NCBI GenBank assembly: GCA_030604585.1
Contig: JAUVVP010000084.1
Span: 1 to 7,332, forward strand
Source: Planctomycetota bacterium
Lineage (GTDB): Bacteria > Planctomycetota > Brocadiia > SM23-32
DNA: 7,332 nt
Direction: 5' to 3'
Part shown: positions 1 through 5,992 of the stretch, piece by piece
How the letters are laid out: each line of letters opens with the position of its first letter
Position numbering within the stretch: the first letter of the stretch is position 1
Notes under the pieces: model-generated
Database searches by the model: none
Told to the model about the DNA's origin: nothing
Seen by the model: only the letters and a program-made list of their open reading frames with translations
Position numbers and translations under genes: made by a program

Positions 1-1
1 A

Positions 2-64
2 GGTGCGGGGCGCATCATCTGGACCGCGGCCATTGAAGTCGAACTGCGCTGGCGCCGCCTGTAA
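2..64 (+). CDS. 3' end of an unidentified upstream gene (partial)
   Basis: The frame starting at base 2 is open for 20 codons and closes with TAA at 62-64. The residues run from GAGRIIWTAA to ELRWRRL, an alternating hydrophobic/charged pattern that fits a final beta-strand. The start lies outside the window. Because it directly precedes a tail tube gene, a tail-completion, terminator or head-tail joining protein is the contextual guess, but nothing in the short fragment proves it. A competing frame (3-689) overlaps it but crosses the well-supported tail tube gene and is rejected. Confidence 0.5.
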   Translation, partial: GAGRIIWTAAIEVELRWRRL

Positions 65-111
65 CCCGGGCGGACCGGCCGGACCCGAACGGAGCAGACG
101 AGAGAACGATT

Positions 112-1008
112 ATGAGCGGACCCTCCGGAGATTGGCACCAGGCCCGACGGCGCCACCTGCGCGTCTGCCGGGAGGAGGTCTGGGGGCAGTGCCCGGACAA
201 CCCGGCCTGGCGCGCCGTCCCCATCTTCGGCGACGGCTTCAAGCTGAAAGCGGCCAACCCGCGCTTCCGCCCGGACACCCTCTACGGGGGTTATCGGAGC
301 GCGGTCCAACTCAGCCACGTCCGCCGCGTCGCGGGGCTGCTGGTAACGCTGCCCTGGCCGGAGGCGGCCGCGCTGCTCCTGGAGATGGCGCTGGAACGCG
401 ACGGGGGCGCCCTGCGCAGTTACTGCATGGACTACTGCACACCGACCGATCCCCGCCGCTGCCTGGGTGTGATGGTGGACGGCCTGGACGTGATCGCCGC
501 CGGCGGCGACGTGCGGTTCCGGTTTGCACTGCGGGCGAAGGCAGAGGAGGCCAACCCCACACTGACCGAAGAGGACTTCGACTACGCGGAGCTGAGCCCC
601 GTGCCGTTTGTGTTCGGCCGCGCGACGATCAGCCTGGCGGGAACGCCGCTCTGCGACGTCGAAGCGCTGACGTTGGCCGTGCGGAATGACCTCTTGGACG
701 GGCCGAACCGGGCAGGCGCCATCGCGTTCCTGGCAGCCGGCCGCCGCACCGTCGGCCTCGAACTCACAAAGCTGGACAACACCGATGCGCTCAACGCCGC
801 CATCCGGGACGCGCAGGCGCTCAGCTTCCAGATGACGCTGACGCACCCGGACGGCCACAGCCTCGACGTGACCGTCCCGGCGCTTCATATCGAGGCGAGC
901 GAGGAGACGGCCACGCCCGGCGAGCTGGCACACGCCGTGCCCCGCGGCGAAGCGGGCACCGACGCACAGGGCGACGATATCACTTACACGCTGAATCTGA
1001 ACGCTTGA
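112..1008 (+). CDS. Phage major tail tube protein (Phage_tube_2-like)
   Basis: This 298-aa protein probably polymerises into the tail tube through which DNA passes. The assignment rests on the overall pattern of the family. Residues 30-100 hold a conserved-looking N-terminal half ending in a helix (about 82-96, PWPEAAALLLEMAL). A first beta unit around 101-145 carries the typical 'C-x-G-x-x-V-D-G-L' step (CLGVMVDGLDVIAAGGDVRF). Around 163-200 comes 'F-x-x-G-x-x-x-L-x-G-x-x-x-x-x-V-x-x-x-x-L-x-V-x-N-D-L', followed by strands 207-220 and 238-260, and it ends ITYTLNLNA as tube proteins often do. The family is established; this member's call comes from memory of the family pattern. ATG 112 is chosen because the tube-like sequence starts right after it; a GGAG at 91-94 is rather far upstream and a weaker GAGAG (100-104) is nearer. 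It has GC-rich third positions throughout and sits 21 bp before the next gene, likely in one transcript. Confidence 0.82.
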   Translation: MSGPSGDWHQARRRHLRVCREEVWGQCPDNPAWRAVPIFGDGFKLKAANPRFRPDTLYGGYRSAVQLSHVRRVAGLLVTLPWPEAAALLLEMALERDGGALRSYCMDYCTPTDPRRCLGVMVDGLDVIAAGGDVRFRFALRAKAEEANPTLTEEDFDYAELSPVPFVFGRATISLAGTPLCDVEALTLAVRNDLLDGPNRAGAIAFLAAGRRTVGLELTKLDNTDALNAAIRDAQALSFQMTLTHPDGHSLDVTVPALHIEASEETATPGELAHAVPRGEAGTDAQGDDITYTLNLNA

Positions 1009-1015
1009 CCTGCTG

Positions 1016-1023
1016 AAGGAGGG
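1016..1023 (+). promoter_or_regulatory. Strong Shine-Dalgarno for the GTG-started small gene
   Basis: AAGGAGGG ends 6 nt before GTG 1030. It is the best ribosome-binding site in the first 2 kb and decides the non-ATG start of the 80-aa gene. Confidence 0.8.
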
Positions 1024-1029
1024 CGCGAA

Positions 1030-1272
1030 GTGAGAGAAGCAAATGCACCGTCGGCCGGCGGGCTGGAGCGCGTGCGCGACGCCTATCGGGAAACCGCCGA
1101 ACAGGCGCACCGGGAACACGAGGCGCTGGCCTCGCTGCACGGGCTCTTGAGCCAGTTCGCCGAGGCCAGCCTCGCGCTCCACGGGCGGAACCTGGCCACC
1201 ATCGAGGCGATGCGCAAAGACCTGGACCGCATGCGGCGGCAGCTCAAGCGCCTGACCGTCGCGCGCACGTAA
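1030..1272 (+). CDS. Small charged helical (coiled-coil) protein, unknown function
   Basis: This 80-aa protein starts at GTG behind a near-perfect Shine-Dalgarno. It lacks recognisable catalytic motifs, signal peptide or membrane segment. Residues about 12-77 are almost entirely helix-forming, rich in Glu, Arg, Ala and Leu with few Gly/Pro. Heptad-like spacing of Leu/Ile/Met is visible in LHGLLSQFAEASLALH and in the basic stretch near the end, MRKDLDRMRRQLKRL. It lies directly after the tail tube gene, where many phages encode tail assembly chaperones. However, the protein is shorter than usual for these and no slippery frameshift site leading to a longer product is apparent. It could be a small assembly or scaffolding factor. 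The gene is real on codon pattern and ribosome-binding site; the function is unknown. Confidence 0.72.
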   Translation: MREANAPSAGGLERVRDAYRETAEQAHREHEALASLHGLLSQFAEASLALHGRNLATIEAMRKDLDRMRRQLKRLTVART

Positions 1273-1277
1273 ACGAG

Positions 1278-1312
1278 AACTCGAAACCCGAGACCTGAAA
1301 CGCGAAACGCGG
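1278..1312 (+). repeat. 7-bp-period repeat, AACTCGA family (5 units)
   Basis: Five successive heptamers occupy most of the 51-bp gap after the small gene: AACTCGA, AACCCGA, GACCTGA, AACGCGA, AACGCGG. The units are degenerate but stay strictly in a 7-bp register. The same motif, in both orientations, recurs at 6181-6243 inside the glycosyltransferase gene. It has no strong hairpin or T-tract, so a terminator role is not supported. Confidence 0.75.
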
Positions 1313-1323
1313 GCGAAGCGAGC

Positions 1324-2112
1324 ATGCCGGGATACTTCGCAGACGGGACGATGCACGTCGAGCTGGGCACGCACGCGTTCTTCACGCCCTCGGGCTACCG
1401 GCGCAACGTCGTGCTGGAGCCGCACGGCCGCGTCGCCCGCGTGCTGGACTCCGGCGGCGGCATCATCGAGATGGCCGTCACCGGCCAGGAGCTGCGCGCA
1501 AACCTGGGCGACGCCGAGCGCTATATCTACGAGCACTTCCACGCCCTGGCCGCGAGCGCGCCCGGCACCCTCGGCGTGGAAGACAACCTGGGCAACCGGG
1601 CAACCGCCGGGCAGGCCGTCTGCATCGGCGCTTCAGGGGCCGTGCATGCCTTCCGCTTCGCCGACATGCGCTTCGAGTTCTACGCCCCGGCGAAGGCTGC
1701 CGAGCCGGCCTGGGACAGCGTGCCGGCGGCGCCCGCCACGTATGCGGGCACGGGCACGCTCCAAAACTACGCAGCCGGCGGGGTCACGCTCGGCACGGCG
1801 CCGGCCTCGATGCGGATCGACATGGTGCGGCAGTATCCCTTGCGGCAGGTTCCCCGGGCCAGGGGCGCGCGGTCGTCCCGCAGAGGCGGGACGGGCGCCC
1901 ACCTCCGCTTCACGGTCATCTCCCACGCCGTGGTGACCGCGCAGCACCTGGCCGCCTGCCTTCAGGACCTGGAGCGGCAGATCGGCCCGCGCCCCGTCCC
2001 GCTTTGCGGGAACGGCAACACCTACGAGGGCGTGGTCCTGGAGTCCTTGCGCCCCGCGCACACCGACCGGCGCCACACGCAGTTCGAGGCGGAGTTCCTA
2101 CTCGAAGTATGA
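1324..2112 (+). CDS. Unidentified tail-associated structural protein (262 aa)
   Basis: I do not recognise a named family. The sequence is mainly beta-type: an N-terminal region (about 1-55) with repeated Gly turns and VELG, VVLEPHG and GGGIIEMAVTG strands; a middle helix (about 59-78, NLGDAERYIYEHFHALAAS); further strands to 145; and a C-terminal part ending YEGVVLESLRPAHTDRRHTQFEAEFLLEV, a strand pattern common at the end of small tail and baseplate proteins. Its place between tail tube and hub-like genes supports a tail-tip, distal-tail or tube-completion role by inference. The stretch around residues 178-194 (PRARGARSSRRGGTGA) is unusually basic and low-complexity. It coincides with a palindrome at 1875-1892, so it looks like an insertion in the protein. 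The last codons and the TGA stop are supplied by the GAAGTAT repeat. ATG 1324 has only a weak purine-rich upstream region. Confidence 0.7.
   Translation: MPGYFADGTMHVELGTHAFFTPSGYRRNVVLEPHGRVARVLDSGGGIIEMAVTGQELRANLGDAERYIYEHFHALAASAPGTLGVEDNLGNRATAGQAVCIGASGAVHAFRFADMRFEFYAPAKAAEPAWDSVPAAPATYAGTGTLQNYAAGGVTLGTAPASMRIDMVRQYPLRQVPRARGARSSRRGGTGAHLRFTVISHAVVTAQHLAACLQDLERQIGPRPVPLCGNGNTYEGVVLESLRPAHTDRRHTQFEAEFLLEV
1875..1892 (+). repeat. Palindrome GTCCCGC-AGAG-GCGGGAC inside a coding region
   Basis: The arms, 7 bp each (1875-1881 and 1886-1892), are perfectly complementary around a 4-nt loop. The element encodes part of the basic stretch SSRRGGT in the 262-aa tail protein. Its TCCCGC/GCGGGA core recurs at 1997, 6521 and 6656. 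Confidence 0.7.
1997..2011 (+). repeat. Palindrome TCCCGC-TTT-GCGGGA inside a coding region
   Basis: Two perfect 6-bp arms flank a TTT loop. This is the same arm sequence as the palindrome 120 bp upstream, in the same gene, with a different loop. It encodes the segment around VPLCGN. Confidence 0.65.
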
Positions 2113-2130
2113 AGTATGAAGTATGAAGGC
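2104..2130 (+). repeat. GAAGTAT tandem repeat (3 perfect units) overlapping a stop codon
   Basis: Three exact GAAGTAT units (2104-2110, 2111-2117, 2118-2124) are followed by a decaying GAAGGCA unit. The TGA stop (2110-2112) of the 262-aa gene spans the junction of units one and two, so the repeat supplies that protein's last residues and its stop. Confidence 0.85.
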
Positions 2131-2137
2131 AGAACAG

Positions 2138-2165
2138 TTGCCAACCGACACCTGACAACTGACAA
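2138..2165 (+). repeat. CTGACAA-family 7-bp repeat (4 units)
   Basis: TTGCCAA, CCGACAC, then two exact CTGACAA units run in strict 7-bp register just ahead of the ribosome-binding site of the next gene. With the GAAGTAT repeat it fills nearly all of the 71-bp gap between two genes. It differs in sequence from the other two repeat families but has the same period. Confidence 0.75.
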
Positions 2166-2170
2166 CCAAG

Positions 2171-2176
2171 AAGGAG
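2171..2176 (+). promoter_or_regulatory. Shine-Dalgarno AAGGAG for the 117-aa gene
   Basis: AAGGAG lies 7 nt before ATG 2184, directly after the CTGACAA repeat, and fixes that start codon. Confidence 0.75.
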
Positions 2177-2183
2177 CTGGTCC

Positions 2184-2537
2184 ATGAGCATTAACTACCC
2201 GACGTGGGTGACGGATGACACGCCGCTACCGGAGGCATATCGAGTGGCGGCAAAGAAGATCCTCTACGCCTTCGCAGCCAGGGAGTACGCGGGGCTGCTT
2301 CACAACGCCGGCGTGAAGTGGCGGGACGGGGAAGCCCTCACACCCGATGAGGAAGCGATGCTGGCGGACGCTTTCCCCGGACAATGGCCTACGCCGCCCA
2401 CGCTTGAGCAGTTCGCTGACTATGTTCACGGCTTGTGGGAGCCGCGCTACGGGGAGATCTCTACGACCATCAACGCTATCCGCAGGCACGTTGACGCTAC
2501 GAAGCTCGGTTGGATTGACTGGAACGGGCTGACCTAA
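2184..2537 (+). CDS. Small unknown tail-module protein (117 aa)
   Basis: I do not recognise the family. The protein is soluble, mixed alpha/beta, with no signal or membrane segment. A helix around 16-41 is followed by a charged loop, then WPTPPTLEQFADYVHGLWEPRYGEI and a Trp-rich end (KLGWIDWNGLT). Aromatic residues, especially Trp and Tyr, are frequent, as in small virion proteins. It starts at ATG behind a good AAGGAG and ends only 2 bp before the large tail protein, whose start has no Shine-Dalgarno of its own, so the two are probably translationally coupled. Third codon positions contain more A and T than in the neighbouring tail tube and hub genes, as does the beginning of the next gene. 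The two may have been acquired together. Confidence 0.7.
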   Translation: MSINYPTWVTDDTPLPEAYRVAAKKILYAFAAREYAGLLHNAGVKWRDGEALTPDEEAMLADAFPGQWPTPPTLEQFADYVHGLWEPRYGEISTTINAIRRHVDATKLGWIDWNGLT

Positions 2538-2539
2538 AA

Positions 2540-5500
2540 ATGGCTTACGAAGACTTCACAGGGTATTCGACTGGCGGCGCGCAGATCGGCGACGTAACGA
2601 TCACCGCCGGCAAGCTCGACTGCAACCTGAGCGAGCGTGACGACGCCTACGTCTACGATGACAAGGGCGCCGCGCACTTCGGCAACAGTTTCACCCATCT
2701 GTTTGAACTCACGATGCAGGTAAAAGGCAGCGGCGCCTATCTGATGGGCGCCTGGTGTCTGACAAATGTCCCCGAGAGCATGCAGTTTTGGCAGAGCGGC
2801 AGCAGCCAGTCTACAGGCATCGCTTGTGAATCCCCCTCAGACCTATGCCGTTTCAACCTCCGCGAGTTTGAAGCCCCTGACGAGGACCCCGCAGACCTTG
2901 TGCTGGGGACGAAGTATTACGTGACGGTCATCCGCTCGGGAGCGAACGGCGAGACGCTCACAGCCTACTTCCGCACGGGCTCGCACGCGGGTCCGCTTCA
3001 GGACACCATCAGCGTTACGCTGCCCAATGACCGCAGCTACCAATACGTGCACGGGTGTTCAAGCCGCGACGAAAACGGCGGCGGCAACGTGCAGATGGAA
3101 TATGACGTCGAGAACCTGGACTTGAACGAGGCCGCCCCTACTACCACGACCCAAGCGCCGACCACCACCACCGAGGCGCCCACCACCACCGAAGGGCCGA
3201 CCACCCAAGCGCCCACCACCACGACCGAGGGGCCTACCACCACCACTGAGGCGCCGACGACTACCGAGGCGCCCACTACCACGACAGAAGCGCCCGCGAC
3301 GACGGCCGCCGGAACCACCACGCCGGGGCCCACCACCACCGAGGCGCCGGGCACCACCTCGACTACGCTCGGCGCAAGCACGACGACGGCCGCCCCTACG
3401 GCCATCAGCCTCTACGTGAATGACGCCCTCTGCGAGGACCTGCTGGTGCGCTCGATCCGGGCCTCGTACGTGCGGCCGTGGGAGGCGGAGCTGTTCTGGC
3501 CCGGCCGCCACGACGCCGCCCCTCCCTGCGGCATCGAGATGTGGGCCGACGTGCGCATCGAGGACGCCGACGGCAACGTCCGCTTCCGGGGCAACGTCAC
3601 CGCCGTCAATCCGGGCGGAGTGAGCGAGGAGGGCGTCCTCTACCTGGCCTCGGGCAAGCGATTCCGCCTGGAGAACGAGCCGGTGCAGATCAACGGGCGC
3701 GGCGCCTACGTCTGGAACCGCCGGGGGCACGTCTGCGAGGAGGGATGGGGCGGCGAGGACAGCCCCGGCCGGGACGGCGGCAAGTGGGCGGCGGGCGAGA
3801 TCATCCTGGACATCCTGGAGCACGCCCTCGACGTCCCCCCGGGCGGCTCCGACATAGAGGGCCACCATGGCGACGACTGCTGCGTCACCGACACCTACCT
3901 GACCGCATCGGACGTTGCCGGCTACACGGCCGCAGACATCCTGGCCCTGAACAGCATCGTGGGCGAGTTCAGCGTGGACAACACGCCCGTGGCCCAGGCC
4001 ATCGGCCTGCTCATCGCCCTGAACGGCGGCTACTACGGCTGGTACATCGACCCGGAGACGGGCAACCTGGAGGTGGTGGACCTGGATGCGCTCGCCACGG
4101 CGGACCTGGAGGCAGGCGAGCTGGGCCACTGGCAGGACGAGGCGGGGACGGACTACGTGCTCTTGGGCAACGCGCTGGAATGGAGCCTGGACGGCGTCTG
4201 CTCCAGCATCGTCATCCAGGGCACGGACCGCACCGTCGAAGTGATGCCGTCGGACATCGAGGACTCGGGCAGTCCCGCCCTGAACGACGGCGGCGAGCTG
4301 GAGCTTGTGGCCGCGCCGTGGAAGGGCTGGCCGGCCGCCTACCGCCCGCTCTGCCAGCCCTACCGCCACCCCACGGGCAAGGAGATCGACGGCGCGGGCA
4401 CTTACACCCCGCCCGAAGGCTACAGCAGCTACACGCACCTGCCGCGCATCTATGAGGGCCAGGGACCCGGGGCCAAGTACGTCTACGACCCCTCCACCGG
4501 CATCGGCCCGCGATGGATGCTGAACGGTCTGATCCTGTTCAGCGAGGCGCCGAACCCGCCGGTAGGCCACAAGCTTTGGGGCTGGTACTGGGCGCGGCTG
4601 CCCTTCACCGTGACGGCCGGCCCGGACGGCGACGCCTACCACTGGTACGGCTACGAGAGGACGCGGACGGTCTACGACGGGGCCTTCCGGCACACGACGA
4701 GCTGGCCGCAGCCGGGCACGGCCGACGACGAGGCGGCGATGGGCGTCCTGGCCGGGCGGCTCCTCAGGATGGTGCGCGACGTGCGCCGCCAGGGCGTCTT
4801 CCGCTGCGACGGCGTGGACTTTGCGGAGTTCAACCTGCTGAGACGCTACAACTTGGCCAACCTCGGCCCGGAGCACATCCTCGGCCCGAGCACCACTGCC
4901 GGCCCGACCACCACCACCGAGATGGGCGGCTTCAGCGACCCGCTGGCCTGGAAGTCGCTGCGCATCAACGCCGTAGACGTGCTCTACGACTTCGAGACGG
5001 AGTCCACCGAGATCACCGCCGCCAATACGTTCTGGATGCTGGAGGAGTACTCCGAGCTGAAGCGGCGGCTCGAGCAGAACCTGTTCGCCCAGAGGGAACT
5101 GGACCTCTCCGAGGACATCTACGCCTGCCAGACGCAGCCGCCCTACGTGCAGGACCCGGTGATTGCGGTGAACCCGACCAGCATCGAGCGGACCGTCTGC
5201 GTGGGCGGCAGCCCCTCGCCCGACACGCTGCTCATCTGGAACAGCGGCGGCGGACACCTGAGCTATTCGATCACGGACACGGCGGCGTGGCTGAACGTGG
5301 CGCCGGACGACGGCTCGTCCTATGGCTCGGAGCACGGGACGGACGTGGTCTATCACAGCGTGCAGTACGACATCAGCGGCCTGGGCGTCGGCGACTACCC
5401 GGCCAATATCGTCATCAGCTCCAACAATGCGACCAACAGCCCGGTGACCGTGCCGGTGCTGCTGCACGTGGTGGAGTGCCCGACCACCGAGGCGCCGACA

Positions 5501-5992
5501 ACCGAGGGTCCGCCGCCGCCGACCACAACCGAGGGCCCGCCGCCGCCGACCACGACCGAGGGGCCCACCACGACCAGCACCGAGGGCCCCACCACCTCGA
5601 CTACGCTCGGCGCAAGCACCACGACCGAGGCGCCGGGCTGCCCGGAGGGCCCGCAGCCCTGCGCCCACTGCGCCGAGTTCTACCACTGCGCTCCGCCGAT
5701 GCACGACTGCGATCACTTCGTCGAGTGCCAGGACGAAGCGATAGTGATGGAGCAGGTGGCAGGGGATGCCTGCGCCTGGACGCCCGTGGACATGCAGACC
5801 TGCGTCGCTGTCATCTCCTGCTCGGGCGCCTTCTGGTATCTGGAGGCCACGCACGGGCCGACCGGCAAGAAGTGCGTCTACAGGAAGGCGGCGACGCCCT
5901 CGAGCTGCCCGGCAGGCAGCTACTCGAAGATCTCGGGCAACTGCCCCGACTGCGACGATGGCGTCACGGTCTACTCGGGGAGCGGGCCATGA
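2540..5992 (+). CDS. Mosaic tail hub/adhesin: LamG-like, mucin-like linkers, BACON-like, Cys-rich tail
   Basis: This 1150-aa protein is probably a virion tail-tip or adhesin component. Residues about 1-195 form a predicted LamG/ConA-like beta-sandwich, a fold that often binds glycans. Residues 200-287 are a Thr/Pro/Glu/Ala linker of TTTTEAP-type units. Residues about 288-865 are the main body. Its start (LYVNDALCEDLLVRSIRAS, then VRIEDADGNVRFRGNVTAV) resembles the gpD/VgrG-type hub barrel, which commonly has an 'F-x-G-x-V' strand. A mini-linker, STTAGPTTTTE (784-794), interrupts this body. Residues 874-979 match the BACON-like pattern: VNPTS start, a central AWLNVAPDDG, then GVGDYPANIVISSN and VPVLLHVVE. 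A second linker (981-1032) includes two PPPPTTTEG units, and residues 1034-1150 hold 13 cysteines. No signal peptide or transmembrane segment is seen. ATG 2540 follows the previous stop by 2 bp without a Shine-Dalgarno. The end overlaps the glycosyltransferase start by 4 bp. Gene and linkers are certain; domain names are pattern-based. Confidence 0.8.
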   Translation: MAYEDFTGYSTGGAQIGDVTITAGKLDCNLSERDDAYVYDDKGAAHFGNSFTHLFELTMQVKGSGAYLMGAWCLTNVPESMQFWQSGSSQSTGIACESPSDLCRFNLREFEAPDEDPADLVLGTKYYVTVIRSGANGETLTAYFRTGSHAGPLQDTISVTLPNDRSYQYVHGCSSRDENGGGNVQMEYDVENLDLNEAAPTTTTQAPTTTTEAPTTTEGPTTQAPTTTTEGPTTTTEAPTTTEAPTTTTEAPATTAAGTTTPGPTTTEAPGTTSTTLGASTTTAAPTAISLYVNDALCEDLLVRSIRASYVRPWEAELFWPGRHDAAPPCGIEMWADVRIEDADGNVRFRGNVTAVNPGGVSEEGVLYLASGKRFRLENEPVQINGRGAYVWNRRGHVCEEGWGGEDSPGRDGGKWAAGEIILDILEHALDVPPGGSDIEGHHGDDCCVTDTYLTASDVAGYTAADILALNSIVGEFSVDNTPVAQAIGLLIALNGGYYGWYIDPETGNLEVVDLDALATADLEAGELGHWQDEAGTDYVLLGNALEWSLDGVCSSIVIQGTDRTVEVMPSDIEDSGSPALNDGGELELVAAPWKGWPAAYRPLCQPYRHPTGKEIDGAGTYTPPEGYSSYTHLPRIYEGQGPGAKYVYDPSTGIGPRWMLNGLILFSEAPNPPVGHKLWGWYWARLPFTVTAGPDGDAYHWYGYERTRTVYDGAFRHTTSWPQPGTADDEAAMGVLAGRLLRMVRDVRRQGVFRCDGVDFAEFNLLRRYNLANLGPEHILGPSTTAGPTTTTEMGGFSDPLAWKSLRINAVDVLYDFETESTEITAANTFWMLEEYSELKRRLEQNLFAQRELDLSEDIYACQTQPPYVQDPVIAVNPTSIERTVCVGGSPSPDTLLIWNSGGGHLSYSITDTAAWLNVAPDDGSSYGSEHGTDVVYHSVQYDISGLGVGDYPANIVISSNNATNSPVTVPVLLHVVECPTTEAPTTEGPPPPTTTEGPPPPTTTEGPTTTSTEGPTTSTTLGASTTTEAPGCPEGPQPCAHCAEFYHCAPPMHDCDHFVECQDEAIVMEQVAGDACAWTPVDMQTCVAVISCSGAFWYLEATHGPTGKKCVYRKAATPSSCPAGSYSKISGNCPDCDDGVTVYSGSGP
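3137..3397 (+). repeat. Coding repeat for the first mucin-like Thr/Pro linker
   Basis: About 87 codons encode short units such as TTTTEAP, TTTEGP and TTTQAP, on average 6-8 residues each. Unit length and synonymous codons vary (ACC, ACG, ACT; GAG, GAA; GCG, GCC), so this is an old, protein-level repeat rather than a freshly slipped DNA repeat. Such Thr clusters next to Pro are the classical substrate type for O-glycosylation in eukaryotic mucins; that it is glycosylated here is inference. Confidence 0.9.
3352..3381 (+). repeat. Copy 1 of an exact 30-bp direct repeat
   Basis: This 30-bp stretch, starting CACCACCTCG and ending GCGCAAGCAC, is identical to 5590-5619. It encodes TSTTLGAS near the end of the first linker. 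Exact identity, including third positions, contrasts with the drifted units around it. Confidence 0.85.
5480..5635 (+). repeat. Coding repeat for the second Thr/Pro linker, with a 27-bp tandem duplication
   Basis: This codes residues 981-1032 of the mosaic tail protein. Two adjacent 27-bp units (5507-5533 and 5534-5560) encode GPPPPTTTE and differ only at a few bases, a recent-looking duplication. Around them lie TTEAP and TTTSTEGP units. It separates the BACON-like domain from the Cys-rich end. Confidence 0.85.
5590..5619 (+). repeat. Copy 2 of the exact 30-bp direct repeat
   Basis: Identical to 3352-3381 about 2.2 kb upstream in the same gene, again encoding TSTTLGAS at the end of a Thr/Pro linker and followed by a short STTTxAP tail. 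Confidence 0.85.

Noticed and set aside
3..689. 228-codon + frame overlapping the tail tube gene
   Set aside because: Its Arg/Pro/Gly-rich product is a shadow; the 112-1008 frame gives a tail tube-like protein.
1030..1323. Programmed frameshift as in tail assembly chaperones
   Set aside because: No slippery heptamer at the end of the 80-aa gene and no extended coding in the shifted frame; the gap is filled with heptamer repeat.
3137..3397. CRISPR array or recent microsatellite
   Set aside because: The repeats are short, degenerate, in frame and without spacers; synonymous variation shows a protein-level repeat.
3059..5854. A 931-codon open frame on the minus strand opposite the mosaic tail protein
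   Set aside because: It is an antisense shadow: its Val/Gly/Arg-rich product mirrors the Thr/Pro linkers and GC-rich third positions of the + strand gene, which has recognisable domains.
4513..5988. Upstream extension of the glycosyltransferase frame to ATG 4513
   Set aside because: This part overlaps the hub-like gene in another frame and is Arg/Ala/Gly-rich shadow sequence; ATG 5989 with its ATGA overlap is the natural start.
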